Shown here: positions 9,960-20,047 of the stretch, piece by piece | How positions within the stretch are numbered: position 1 is the first letter of the stretch | How the letters are laid out: each line of letters begins with the position of its first letter | Assembly (NCBI GenBank): GCA_002049455.2 | Contig: KV919159.1 | Coordinates: 1 to 60,905 of the forward strand | Source of the DNA: Porphyra umbilicalis | Lineage: Eukaryota > Rhodophyta > Bangiophyceae > Bangiales > Bangiaceae | Direction of reading: 5' to 3' | Length of the DNA: 60,905 nucleotides | Notes under the pieces: model-generated | Told to the model about the DNA's origin: nothing | Database searches by the model: none | The model's input: only the letters and a program-made list of their open reading frames with translations | Translations under genes and position numbers: made by a program

Positions 9960-10593
9960 TATTGACCCTTTCTGGCCGAGCCTTGGCCTTTCTGGGGCAG
10001 CACGGCCCTGAGAGCGGGCGTGCCAGCTCCTATGAAACCGCCCCAGTCAGCAAAGGGTGGGATGCACACAGTAGAGGGGGGCACGTAGACAGCTCTTGGG
10101 CCACTCCTTTGCGCAAATGGGCAGGCCACGATAGCTGCACGTGACCGTTTGACCGGCATGACTCAGCCTCGAAGTCCTTGCACAACCTGACGGGGTGCGA
10201 TCGCAACACACGTCACGCACTCGTGCGGATTCAATCCATATTGGTATCGAATGGCCTCCACGTGTCTCGCTAGATTGCCTTGATTTGGGCGGTTTGGGCT
10301 CCGTTCACACGCTTTCCGTGACATCTTCGGCACGTATTCGACGGACGTCTCTTCATTTCGATACTGGCGACGACGCTGATACGTGTCCTCCGTTGGCAAC
10401 CACGCAGTGCGGCCAACAACGACGAGGCCAACGGCGCTCAGATCTTTGAAAGGTAGCCCACTCTGTTTCACCCATTACATTGCCCGTTGGCAACGCGTTG
10501 GCCCGTTGGCAACTGACCACTCGCAGGGCCACACGTAGCGGTTTCATTTCACCGTTTCAGACCGTTGGCCCGACATTGGTGGGAATGCTCTAA

Positions 10594-11331
10594 CGGTTGC
10601 CCTCTGGCAGCAGGCCCTCCCCTGTCTTGGTCAGCTTGACTCCCGACGCCATCGGCATCTTTTTTGGCGTCGCCTTCTCCATCCCGAACGCCTCCAGCAG
10701 CTTCGCGGTGTGCCCCGGGTTGCTCAACGTCGGAGTCTTGGCCGCCCGGTCGCGCATGACCTTCATGCCGATAAAGTCCTTGACCTCCCCCATGTCGCGC
10801 ACCTCAAACTTGGCAGACACGGAGCGCTTGACGGCCTCGACCCCAGCCAGCTTCTCGCCCGCCACGATAAGGTCGTCGACGTACACGAGGATAAAGATGC
10901 ACCCGTGCACGGGGTGGTGCCACTCATAGAGGCACGGGTCCACCTTGGACCGGACCGCCCCCATCTCTTTGAGCTCTTTGTCGAGCTTGATGCCCCACAG
11001 CCGCCCCGCCTGCTTTGTCCCTTAGAGAGCCAGGTTAAGCCGACACATCTCCTCCAGCCCATTCGGTTCGACATCGTCGGGGATTTTGATGTACATCTCC
11101 TTGTCCATCTTGGCGTTGAGGAAGGCTGTCTTGACGTCGACATGGTGAATCTCCCAGTCCATGGCTGCCGCCACAGCAAAGAGAGCACGTGTCGTGGCCG
11201 CGTTGGGTACTGGAGCCCACGTCGCGTCAAAGTCTCGTCCGGGCACCTGGTTGAACCCTTAGGCCACGATTCGAGCCTTGTAGCGCGTCAGCTTGTCCTC
11301 CGCGTCGTGCTTGATGTCGAACACGAATCGC
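10594..11331 (-). pseudogene. copia reverse transcriptase segment
   Basis: The minus-strand translation gives the copia RT in order: TRFVFDIKHDAEDKLTRYKA, a TAA stop replacing a residue after ARIVA (about 11261), the block PGRDFDATWAPV, HHVDVKTAFLNAKM (with the first catalytic Asp), then LNLAL with a TAA stop (about 11023) where the family has Tyr before GTKQAGRLW. The active-site motif YVDD follows (about 10882), and then the thumb region with DMGEVKDFIGMKV. The frame runs into the element 1 junction at 10590. The part upstream of TRFVF is displaced to beyond 12188 by the hAT MITE. The two stops make this copy non-functional. Confidence 0.9.
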
Positions 11332-11339
11332 GTCTTGAT
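11332..11339. repeat. Target-site duplication GTCTTGAT (left)
   Basis: This 8-bp sequence is repeated exactly at 12189-12196, bordering the hAT MITE. It belongs to the copia codons for the Ile-Lys-Thr/Asp stretch at the start of RT. Confidence 0.9.
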
Positions 11340-12188
11340 CAGGGATTGGTGGAGTCTGAGATTTCATCAGAACTCTGATACAATCAATGGAAATACATAA
11401 TGATTGCATACCAGACTCATGACAATACCGAAAACTCAATTACGGAATGGATGAGAATTTCTGGAGGAGATCACGAGTCATATCGGATTGAGCATTTTCA
11501 ACGATCTAGGATAAAATCCGATTGCGACATTCGATAAGATCGCAATTGTCCTGGCATCGCGAGCAGAATGGCGAACAAAGAAAGATCGGCCGGAGACGCG
11601 ACTGCCCTGGTTCTGTCGCCATCTGGTGCCCTCGGCTGGACTGTCAGAAACACGTGTGCTGCAGGCTGGACGCAGTTCTCGCTGGCCCCATTTCAGAGCG
11701 TCGCATCAGCAGTCGAGATACGTATTGCAATCTTATCAATTCTGGACCATGGGAGCAAGCGCATCCTGCAGTCCGCACAACTGCTGATTTGCCGAGAGCT
11801 CGTATCCGGCGCAATGGATGACTGCCGTACATCTATTCAGCACAGTTCTTCTCGTCGGGATCGGCCCAATTTTAGGAGACTGCACTAACTGTGCTCGCAC
11901 GAATGGGACAGGTGGCTTGTTTGACGATTCGATTGCACGCCTGCACATGAATCTCTAGGCGCCACTGCCGCTGTCGTTTTCCCCGATATGCTTACCGGAT
12001 AAAGCGGAGTGTCCCAAGTCCGATCTGAGTACTGTCTATTCTAGCACAAGGGCTCCGATACGGACGGCTCTACTCTTTTCCCTCCGAGTTGAGTACATTA
12101 CGAGCTTCCAGCCTCAGCCCATATCCCGGATGGATACGAGTATCCTGTGCGGATATATCCTCCAAGGATTTATCCTCACCAACCCCTG
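11340..12188. mobile_element. Non-autonomous hAT element (849 bp) inside copia RT
   Basis: The left terminus is CAGGGATTGGTG and the right terminus the inverted copy of CAGGGGTTGGTG; a leading CAGGG is typical of hAT TIRs. The 8-bp duplication GTCTTGAT borders both ends. Removing the element and one duplication joins the copia frame ...EAIKTR to FVFDIK. No transposase ORF is present. The interior is AT-richer than its surroundings. Confidence 0.9.
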
Positions 12189-12196
12189 GTCTTGAT

Positions 12197-13133
12197 GGCC
12201 TCGTGATTCTTGTTGTTCCCCTTGGTCTTGGACCAGGTGCCGAGGTGCTTGTGTGCCGCCACCTCCTCCTTAATGGCCTGCTTCCACAGCGGCCAATCAG
12301 GACGAGCGCGCGCCTCCTTCTAGTTTGCAGGCGGCTTGTGCCAGTCCCAGCCCGCCTCAGCCGCGGAAGCGTTACGGCTTGCCAAGTACGCCTTGGGTTC
12401 CTTCTCCCACCATGTTACCTTAGGAGCTGGCTTGCGCTTCGAGCGACGAGGCCCCAGTGTGACGCTGTCACTGCCCGCAGGTGCTTGAGCAGCTGCGAAT
12501 GTCGAGCCACCGACGCCGTCCTCGTCCTCCTCCTGTCTATCGCCAGCAAAGGAAAGAGGACCGACTTAGTTGTCGCTGTCAGAGGAGTCTTCGGGGGAGT
12601 ACTTGTCCTCTCGCCCGCCTTCTACGCCGAGCATGTCCATTGCTCCTTCCGTGGCGCCGTCCTTGTCGCCGTCATATTCCACAGTCAGCCGGGGACCAGC
12701 GCTTGACCCGACTGCTGACGTCTCGACCTTCGCCGGGTTTTCCTCCATCAGCACGTCCCGACGCTCGAAGACTTGGTTTGTCTCGTCCTCGAGGATGCGG
12801 TACGCCTTGCCACCGACAGTGTAGCCGACAAAGCGGCCGAAGTTGGTCCTCGGCTCCAGCTTGCGCTGCTGCTTCTTCGGCTTGAGCGCCCACGCCCGAC
12901 TCCCCCAAACGCGGAATCCCGCGACGTTGGGGCGTCGACCCGTCCGCGCCTCGAGCAGCGTCACATCGAGCCCTGCCTTGGGAGATCGGTTGAGCACATG
13001 GACGACAGAGGCCATCGCCTCGGCCCACAGCTCTTCCTCCGCACCGGCGTCAAGCAGGGCAGCACGCACGCGCTCCATCAGCGCGCGGTTCACCCGCTCC
13101 GCCTTGCCGTTTTGCTGCGACTTGTACGGTGTA
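12197..13133 (-). pseudogene. copia integrase C-terminal half and integrase-RT linker
   Basis: The segment begins within the integrase core with QQNGKAERVNRALMERVRAA, the conserved copia C-terminal core motif with its catalytic Glu. It continues through the GRRPNVAGFRVWGSRAW block and the FVGYTVGGKAYRILEDE block of the integrase C-terminal domain. It ends with an acidic Ser/Asp stretch and stops at about 12567. Beyond that stop the same strand reads PRRSKRKPAPKVTWWEKEP, a linker, another stop (TAG, about 12331), then RPDWPLWKQAIKEEVAAHK, which starts the RT domain. Two stops in otherwise recognisable sequence mark this as a pseudogene. The first part of the integrase lies beyond the insertion at 13145-13752. 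Confidence 0.85.
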
Positions 13134-13144
13134 GCACCACAGAA

Positions 13145-13752
13145 TTTGGATCAAGTCATAAGGGGGAGGGAAGCATCCCGCATGTGCCCTTCTCCGAACG
13201 TGCACTGCTATAGGGCCATCGGACCCGGGAAGTCAGGCCGCCAGAGGTGATGACACAAGGCACGGTTTACTTGCCGGCGACGACGGTGCCTCCCACCGTC
13301 GTCGCCCTTCGTCCTAAAAGGGTGGAAACCGTTGCGTGGGCCCAATTCCCCTAATGGGAATTGGCCCGCGCCGCCGACCAACCAATACAACTAACTACAA
13401 TGCAAGACAAGTCCCCCAATGTGGTCAGTAGATACAAGGGGGAATCGGGACCGGGCGCCCCTACCTGACGTGGCGGCCGGTGGCGCGACCACGCGGGAGC
13501 ACTCGCCGCCCGACATAACCGCCGCCCCGCGCGGGCCCTCCGGCCGCGGCTACGCGCCACCAGGCCGGGTTGCACGCACCGCACGGCTCCAGCCCCAGTG
13601 TGGGCGCAATGCCCGTGCCCCGAGGGGACACCAGGCCCGTGTGTCGGTGGGGATCGTGTCCGCCCGACCCCAGCTCCCCCCGCGCGGTGCCCCGGCACCA
13701 ACCCCGACCGGGTGGTGCTACATACGTCGCCGTCATCTCAGACGTGATGACC
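13145..13752. mobile_element. Unidentified 0.6-kb insertion splitting the copia integrase
   Basis: The integrase frame breaks at about 13752 after KVWYED and resumes at about 13133 with TPYKSQQNGKAER; only about ten residues of the family alignment are missing. The intervening DNA has no recognised coding content. Its ends are weakly inverted: GGATCAAGTCAT near 13149 against the reverse of GATGACCTAATCC near 13745-13757. I could not find a duplication. The insert holds a perfect palindrome-like CCCAATTCCCCTAATGGGAA/TTGG stretch at about 13340-13365. Boundaries are approximate. Confidence 0.6.
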
Positions 13753-14350
13753 TAATCCTCGTACCACACCTTAAGATCGTTCGTGACGTACTCCTTTGCA
13801 CCATCGTGACGGACACGCTTCACTTTCACGCCCGTCAGCGTCTCAAGCTGCTTGATGCGCGTCTTGAGCACCTCCGGCGCTATCCCATTTGTCTTGATAG
13901 GTGTAGCCGTGATGAACCCCGTTGAGTCCTCCAGCGCCGTCATAAAGTAGAGGGAACCACCCAACGACTCAGTGCGTGGGCCACCAATGTCAATGTGCAC
14001 CAGTTCGCACTTGGTTGTCGCTTTCGACGAGCGGGGGCTGGGCGACTGGACCATCTTGCCGTCCACACACGGCACACACACCGTGCCAATTACGCGCTTG
14101 GCTTCTGCCACTGACGACGGCATGCCGTCGACCATTGTGGCCGCCCGCTTGAGGTTTTCCAACCCCAAGTGGTTGAACCGACGATGCCACAGCTCCGCCT
14201 CCCCAGCGATGCGCGTCGATGCCGCGCACGCCGACGCCTTGACCGGCATGACCTTGAGCAAGTACTGCTCCAGGTCGTTGACCTTGCCGACAACGGACGC
14301 CTTGTCGAGCACTCCGCTCGAATGGACAGCATCCCCGTCGCTGAGGATGT
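13753..14350 (-). pseudogene. copia gag-pre-integrase and integrase N-terminal half
   Basis: The minus strand encodes the gag-pre-integrase motif LWHRRFNHLG, with the His-His pair of the zinc-binding region. After it come CVPCVDGK (the Cys pair), then the integrase core with HIDIGGPRTESLGGSLYFM and ALEDSTGF (first two acidic positions), and VKRVRHDGAKEYV. The family has DNGGEF at this last site. The frame ends in a stop right at the edge of the 13145-13752 insertion. Upstream it is out of frame with the protease segment, so a frameshift lies near 14350. Confidence 0.85.
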
Positions 14351-14817
14351 AACAGGTGATTTTCGACGAACACTACCGCACCACAATTGCGGTCAACCGC
14401 TCGAACCGAGAGCAGGTTGCTGGTCAGGTCCGGCACGAGCATGGACTCCCCGAGCACCATGCGCGTCTTGATTTTGCCCTTGCCAACTTCCATGGAGACG
14501 TGGCCGTGCCCCTTGATGAGTACCTTTTCGCCCTTGGCCAAGGTGACCACGGCACCGCTTCCCGCCGTCCGGACGGTGAAGCCCTTATCCCCGGCGGCAA
14601 TGTGGTTGGTTGCGCCAGAGTCGAGCACCCAAGTTGATGAACACAGGCAGCTCCCGCGAGCCTTGCTGCTCCCGGTATTGCCAGTAGAAGCAGTGTAGGC
14701 CAGAGCGGCACCCGCGTGGGGCCCGCCGCCGTGACCGCCTTCACGGCCACCACCTCCGGGCTTTCCCTTGCCCTTGGCCTCGTCCGCCTTCCTCTTGTGG
14801 CAGTCGCGCTGCATGTG
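14350..14817 (-). pseudogene. copia zinc-knuckle C-terminus and aspartic protease
   Basis: The minus-strand frame starts just after the stop that interrupts the zinc knuckle and gives MQRDCHKRK, the last part of a CCHC knuckle. A Gly/Lys-rich linker follows, then the retroviral-type protease active site WVLDSGATNHIA and the flap-like stretch LVPDLTSNLLSV. The frame is lost after VFVENHLL (about 14365), where the gag-pre-integrase continues in another frame. Confidence 0.85.
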
Positions 14818-15519
14818 TCACTTCTTGTTGCAGTAGAAGCACACGACCGAATTCTGGTCAAACGGCTTCTTAAGCGCCGCTGCCGCAAAGGCTTGTGACT
14901 TGACACTGCCAGAAGGCTTGGAAGCGCCGAAAGAAATGCTCCGCTGCTCCACTTGAAGCAGCTGAGCCGTCACGTCCGACATGACGAGCTTAGCGTCCTT
15001 GTTCTCCAACACCGTCCTGAGCATTCCGTACTCTGCCGGGAGCCCTGCCAGGACACGCAGCGCAAGCGTGTTGTCGTCCACCGGGTTTCCGAGCATGGCG
15101 AGCTCGTCACGGAGCATCTTGGCGCGCGACGCAAACTTGATGATGATCTCGTCGCCGCCATTCTTCAGGCTGCTCAGCTCGTCCATGAGCCGCAGCATCT
15201 GCGCGCTGTCTCGCGCCTCGAACATAACCTTGAGCGCGTCCCATGCCTCTTTGGCCGTGTCCACCGACGTGACCGTGTTGAGATGCACGAGCTTGACCGA
15301 CATCTGGGTGGTCGCCAGCGCCGCCTCGTTCATGGCGTCCCACGCGTCGACCACCGGGTCGGACTTCTTGTCGTCGGACGAAGATGCCGGTCGGTCCGTC
15401 ACGACCGCCGCCCAGAGCTTCTCCTTCTTGAGCTGCGCACGCTGGTACGCTGCCCACACCTTGTAGTTGTTGTCCAGCTGCTCAAACCGGGTGCCGCCAT
15501 AGCCGCCATGGTCTGCCAT
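14818..15519 (-). pseudogene. copia gag (UBN2-type), truncated at the zinc knuckle
   Basis: From the ATG at 15519 the product starts MADHGGYGGTRFEQLDNNYK and has a typical copia gag fold region, with VWAAYQRAQLKKEKLWAAV, AKEAWDALKVMFEA and LPAEYGMLRTVLEN. It ends CFYCNKK followed by TGA. The next residues in the same frame are HMQRDC, so the stop replaces the residue, normally Gly, inside the CX2CX4HX4C knuckle. A single base change (GGA to TGA) would explain it. The frame is also open upstream of the ATG to 15672, probably leader. Confidence 0.9.
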
Positions 15520-15672
15520 GTCAACGACCTCGGCGCCACACAGCGCCGCACTAACGACGTAGGGAGCATAGAACGCTCGCCCGACGCCGGAACACACCGC
15601 GATCCCAGCACCGTCGTCTCGCCAGCAACCGCAGGGAAGACGACGGTTACCACCAGCGACAGCTGGGCCCAT

Positions 15673-15953
15673 TAATTGTGAAGTGAGCGTTAGTTGGGTG
15701 GATGCGTTGCTTTACTCGAGAGCGGTCTCAGGCGCGAGGCCAGCAGGCTCTTAAACCCTCCGTGTGCCTCTCTCGCCACGTTCTGCCGGCGCACCCCCCG
15801 CCAGCGCAGTGCTCCCTCCCTTGGAGGGTACATGCTCTCACCACCCCACACATTGCGACGCCCCTCGATGACCCCACGAGAATCTCCCCGAGCTCAGCTC
15901 CAAAAGGAGCTGCCCTCAATATACGAGTACAAGTAATTACATCACACACATAC
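15673..15953 (-). repeat. Putative copia 5' LTR
   Basis: On the minus strand a segment starting TGTATGTGTGTGATG and ending TTCACA lies directly upstream of the gag leader. It contains a TATA-like CGTATATTGAGG and is followed shortly by TGGGCCCAGCTG, a possible primer-binding site. The partner LTR is outside the window, so the ends are a guess from the TG...CA rule. Confidence 0.3.
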
Positions 15954-16895
15954 AGCAATGCATGACAATGGCACAGCTAAACAAGCCGATGACCGCTTAA
16001 GTACTCCTTTAATTCGCCAGGCAGTCCGCGGTAACACCGACTTACCTGCGCGGGCTTGGGGGGCTGCCTCAACAGGAACGAGAGGCGAACGGCGCCTTTG
16101 CTGGAGGCGGCGTTGGCTTGCTCTGAACGAGCACTGCCGCAATCGTCGAAATGGACAGTGTCCGTGGGCTCGCGCGCGAATATCGGCGCGGTCGCGCAAT
16201 CAATCACGCGATCCGTTTGCATGCAATCAGACATCTTCGAAAGCTCCCAATCCGATAGAAGCCATATCACTGGCTGCTGGAAATGTTCGAAGATATGTTT
16301 GAAAGGAGGCGGATCCATCACCGCCAGGGGTCAGCCGGCCCGTGATCAGATTGCTCTGGTCCCTCTTGGCGCCAGGCCCGCCCCCCCCCTCCAATCGGTT
16401 GTTGGGCAGCCTCACGTCAATCGTGGCGCGGCGGGTGCCTCAGCCACTTCCACGAGGCGGGGATCTCGCAGACACAGGTGCACGCACGAGGCCCATTGCC
16501 AGTGTCGGTGTGGCGCGCCTCGTGGGCATCGCTGCGTAGGGCCGTTTGGCAGAGGAGGCCGTTCGGGGAGCCACAAATGCACCTCTTCCCGGGCGGTCTC
16601 GGGCACAGGTCCCGCTCGGGCGGGCCCGCAGAACCCTGCGCCCCCCCATCCACGCACGCGCACGAGGGGCCGCAGCGTGGGATGCCATCCGCGGCTCGGT
16701 GGGGCGCCCCCTGGGCCGCCATAGGCCGCACGTAGGGGCGCCTCCTGGGCTCCGGTCGCGCGCTCGTGCTTCGCTTGCACGTACTTCTCGTGTCGCGTGC
16801 TGTCGGCCGCCGGCGACGGCATATGAACACGCCGTTCGCCGGCGGCCCGTGCTCCTTCGCTAATTCATCCCAACGATCTCTCGCACGCATCCCCC
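15954..16895. other. No supported gene between copia and the Myb/SANT locus
   Basis: Long minus-strand ORFs (16412-16822 and 16417-16962) are GC-driven and show no recognised domain. I searched here for a left Harbinger terminus (GAGCA-CCCA-CAA) and found none. Confidence 0.4.
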
Positions 16896-17232
16896 TACCG
16901 TTGAGTTCTTCCCGCCCTTGCCACCGGCGTGGGACGCGTGCGGCTGTCCCCCCCCCGCCCATGCTACCGTTGAGTTCTTTCCGCTCTGCCGCCGGCGTGG
17001 GACACCGGCGGCTGCCTCTCCCCCCTTCTGTGCTACCGTTGCGTTTTTCCCGCTCTGCCGCCGGCGTGGGAAGCCGGCGGCTGCCCCCCCCCCCCCCCCC
17101 TGCTACCGTTGCGTTCTTTCCGCGCTTGCCGCCGGCATGGCACGCCGGCGGCCGTTCCCCCCACCCCCCCTGCTACCGTTGAGCTTTTCCCGCCGTTGAC
17201 GCCGGCGAGGCACGCTGGCGGTGGTTCCCCGC
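16896..17232. repeat. Minisatellite, five units of about 68 bp
   Basis: Each unit carries TACCGTTG(A/C)G followed by TTCCCGC, a GCCGCCGGCG(T/A)GG core and a C-run. Units start at about 16897, 16965, 17033, 17102 and 17172. The third contains a run of about 18 C. It lies directly upstream of the first ATG of the Myb/SANT locus. Confidence 0.85.
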
Positions 17233-17423
17233 CCTCCCCCACGCTTGTTTTTTTTGCCGCCGGCCACCCGCGTGTGGTTTTCTGCCCGCGTGTGCCGCCG
17301 GTTCTGCGTGGGCGCCGCCGGGGTGCCGTGTGTGCAACGGTGCGTCGTCTTTTCCGCCCACACTCCCCTCCCTGACCCTCTGCCAATCTGTTCAAGAGCC
17401 GCCGCACTCCCCCCTCTCCCACT

Positions 17424-18623
17424 ATGACCCGCAAGCTCGACACGAAGCGCGACACGGAGCGGAGGAGGGACCAGCGCCGGCGGCACCAAGAGCGTCTCGC
17501 TGTGCTTGCGCGGTGCACCTGTTCATGAAACCTCGGGGGGTGCCCGCCGTGCTGCGCATAGTCACCGTCGTGCGGCGGACGAGCGCCATCACCGCCGCGC
17601 AACAACTGGGCGCCGCCGGCTAGAAGGCACCCTCAACGAGCCTGAGGAAGCTGAGGCGGGAGACAAGGGCGTGCGCCGTCGCCACCGAGCAACAACTGGG
17701 CGCCGCCGGCTGGTCGGCACCCTCAACAAGCCGGCAGCAACTTGGGCGGGGCGCAAAGACGGGCGCCGTCGCCGCCGCGCAACAACTGAGCGCCGCCGGC
17801 TGATCCGCACCCACGCCAAGCCGGCGGCAACTCGGGGCCACCGCCTGAAGGTCGATCACCACAAGGGGACGACTATTGGGGCGGCGGGCAAGGACGGGCG
17901 TCGTTGCCGCCGCGCAGCGACTGGGTGCCGCCGGCTGGGCGGATCCCTCGAAACTCCGGCGGCGGCGACGGACGGCGCCCGACAGGCGGGGGACCGCCGC
18001 CTGGAGACGTGAACTGCGACGGGCCGCCAGACCAAGGTCAACTCGTGCCGCAAAAAGTGATCGCGCCGCCGGCTGGCGGCTGTCTTCCGCTCGCCGGCGG
18101 CAGGTGTGCGCCGCCGCCTGACGGTGTGCCGCCTCAAGGCTGTGGCCAATCGAGTGGGGGCCAGGGACGGGCGCCGTTGCCGCCGCCGTCTTACCGTGTG
18201 TTGCCACAAGCCGGCGGCAACCCCATACCTTCCGGAGCCACCCGCCGCGAAGGCGGTGGCTCGCAGGCGCCGCCGCCAGCCGACGGGCCGTCTGAAGCTG
18301 GCGGGGAGTCGGCACCGCCGGCTGCAGATCAACCGCAAGCCGGCGACGCGCAGCCCTTACCCGCCGAATTCCGGCCGCCGGCAGCCACTATGCACCCACC
18401 GCCCGTCCCGAAGTTGAGTCTAGGCGCTCCGGGGGAGGCGTCGGCGAATACGCCGGTGGCGGGGCACGACAAGCCGGCGGGCCACGACACGTCGGCGGGC
18501 CACGACGAGCCGGCGGGCCCGGACCAGCCGACGGAACAGCACCAGCCGGCGAGCCAGGACAAGGCGGCGGGCCAGGACCAGCCGGTGGCAGCGACGGGCA
18601 CGCCGCCGCCGGTGCACAAGTAG
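17424..18623 (+). pseudogene. Basic/proline-rich N-terminal region upstream of the Myb/SANT ORF
   Basis: An ATG at 17424 opens a short basic peptide (MTRKLDTKRDTERRRDQRRR) that stops after 34 codons. A second frame (17506-18012) has three in-frame 30-residue units containing ATTGRRRLVGTLNKPAA, encoded by 90-bp tandem repeats at about 17597, 17687 and 17777, with a diverged fourth at 17914. A third frame (open to 18623) is Pro/Gly-rich and near its end repeats AGHD(K/T/E)PAG units. These pieces probably belong to one disordered N-terminal region broken by frameshifts or short introns. In the related 52-kb copy a repeat-rich ORF also lies just upstream of the Myb/SANT start. No function can be assigned beyond likely linker or DNA-binding tail. 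Confidence 0.35.
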
Positions 18624-18679
18624 TGGACGTTGACGCCGTCGGCTGTGGCGTTACTGCGCCGACGTACGCACCCCCAGTG

Positions 18680-20047
18680 ATGGGGACTGGGCTGAGGTGG
18701 ACGGATGAGGAGCGTGTGGCCCTGTGCAAGGCGTACTTGAGCACGTCCCTGGACCCCTTCAAGGGGGCGGACCAGAGTGGGCCGACGTTTTGGGCCTCGG
18801 TCGTGGCGGCATGGAAGTGGCTGCTGGCGAGGCGCCCTGGCGTCCGCCGGCGCACTGCGCGCGGCTTGGGGGGGGTGCAGAAGCAGTGGGACACGATCCA
18901 CAAGGGCGTGAACGAGTTTGGCTCACACTACATGGAGGTCAAGCGCATGGAGCTGACGGACAACCCAAGTGACTAGGACATGATCAGCGCTGCGATGGCG
19001 CGCTTCTGTGGCGCCCATGTGTACCAGGCGATACGCAAGGACCGCACGGCGGAAAAGGCCAAGGGCAAGGCGACCAAGTGCAAGGCCAAGCAAGTGCACT
19101 GCCCGTGAGTCCCATGCTGGCGGGTGTTCAGCGGGGCCGCTGGGGCCGCCTCAGCCGACGGCGGCGCCGCCGGTGCCCGATCAGTCGGTGGCTCTGCCGG
19201 CGGCCGCTCGACAAGCTATTCTGACGAAGACGGAGAGGACGCGGGTGCTGGCGGCTGCCAGTCGCGCCCGCGTGGTGCAAAGGCCGTCAAGCGTGACAAG
19301 GCGTCGGGCATACAGGAGTCGCGTATGTTCAAGGCGAGCACCGACACGCTGTCCGCGCTGGCGCAAGCAACGTCGGAGCGCACGACCGTGGCTTTTTTGA
19401 ACTCGGCCGAGATGCGCGACACGCCGGAAGCTGTCGCGTTTCGTCGCGCGCATACTCGCAAGCTGATGGCGGCGGCCGGATTGGCGCTGTCCCCGCCGGA
19501 TACTTTTTCGGAGGCGTCTCCGCCGCCGGCGTCTACGAGAGATGCGCCGGCGGCAGGAGAGTCTGCACCCTCCACACCCGCGCTGACGTTATCGTCGACG
19601 CCGCGTATGCCGCCGACTCAGGAGCCGCCGGCTGGCACGGCGGTGGTGCCGGCATCTACGCCGGCGGCGAGCGCCCCTGGGGGTGCGCCGCCGGCGTCTG
19701 TGGTCAAGACGACGACTGCCACTGTGTCCTCACCGGCGGCCTCGGCCGCCGGCTCTGGTGCACCTGGGGGTGCGCCGCCGGCGTCTGCGGTCAAGACGAC
19801 GACTGCTACTGTGTCCTCACCGGCGGCCTCGGCCGCCGGCTCAGGTGCAGCAAGCCGTGGCCGGCGGTCGCTGTCGACGAAGCAGGCCAAGGCAGCGGCG
19901 GCTCTTGCGCCTGGGTCCAAGACACTCGACGATGAGATTGATGGTATTGCTGACCCCCAAATTTTGTCCTGGTGGACAGAGACTGACTTGCAGAGCGACT
20001 CTCTCCACCAATCAGATACGCCCCTGGGACTGACTTGGTGCGCCTGA
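18680..20047 (+). pseudogene. Myb/SANT-like partner protein of a Harbinger element, two nonsense codons
   Basis: The ATG at 18680 starts MGTGLRWTDEERVALCKAYL, a Myb/SANT-like trihelix of the kind encoded by the second ORF of PIF/Harbinger transposons, which helps the transposase enter the nucleus and bind ends. Conserved Trp residues follow (FWASVVAAWKWL). Against the 52-kb copy two positions are stops: TAG after NPSD (about 18974, Glu in the other copy) and TGA after VHCP (about 19108, Trp in the other copy). Otherwise the frame stays open to 20047. Its C-terminal half has an AEMRDTPEAVAFRRAHTRKL helix, then tandem Ala/Pro units with APGGAPPAS-VKTTTATVSSPAA, and a final Lys/Ala helix. It faces the transposase gene across 0.8 kb. 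Confidence 0.7.

Larger units (their letters stand above)
24..10590. mobile_element. Large Harbinger-type TIR element (element 1), 10.6 kb, nested
   Basis: The left end begins GAGCATTCCCACCAATGTCG and the right end is its exact reverse complement; the identity runs on through GGGCCAACG at both ends. It is flanked by the 3-bp duplication TAA (21-23 and 10591-10593), the size and TWA composition expected of PIF/Harbinger insertions. The inner motif GCCAACG/CGTTGGC recurs near both ends (45-51, about 93, 203, 222 and about 10399, 10411-10430, 10487-10512, 10563). I see no intact transposase of its own. Much of the interior is later insertions (pogo 5023-7890, TA/CAGT element 8345-9959) and a C-rich tract. 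It sits inside a copia element in the RT/RNase H region. Calling it non-autonomous is inference. Confidence 0.8.
10591..15953 (-). mobile_element. Ty1/copia retrotransposon, degenerate, minus strand
   Basis: Reading leftwards from 15953, the order is possible LTR, gag with a zinc knuckle, protease, gag-pre-integrase, integrase and reverse transcriptase. That order is diagnostic for Ty1/copia. The element is cut at 10590 by element 1; its remainder and 3' LTR lie outside the window. It is dead: stop codons interrupt the zinc knuckle (about 14817), the integrase-RT linker (about 12331 and 12567) and the RT (about 11023 and 11261). One frame change lies between protease and gag-pre-integrase (about 14350), and two insertions break integrase and RT. 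Confidence 0.9.

Noticed and set aside
13145..13752. Possible rRNA or group II intron-like insertion
   Set aside because: Some phrases looked RNA-like, but I could not match any conserved rRNA or intron core motif; kept only as an unidentified insertion.
15820..15840. ACATGCTCTCA as a Harbinger right end
   Set aside because: Internal consensus (CCCA-CAA-GTCGG) is missing; lies inside the putative LTR.
16412..16962. Cys-containing minus-strand ORF as a zinc-finger protein
   Set aside because: Cys spacing is irregular, and three overlapping frames look equally open.
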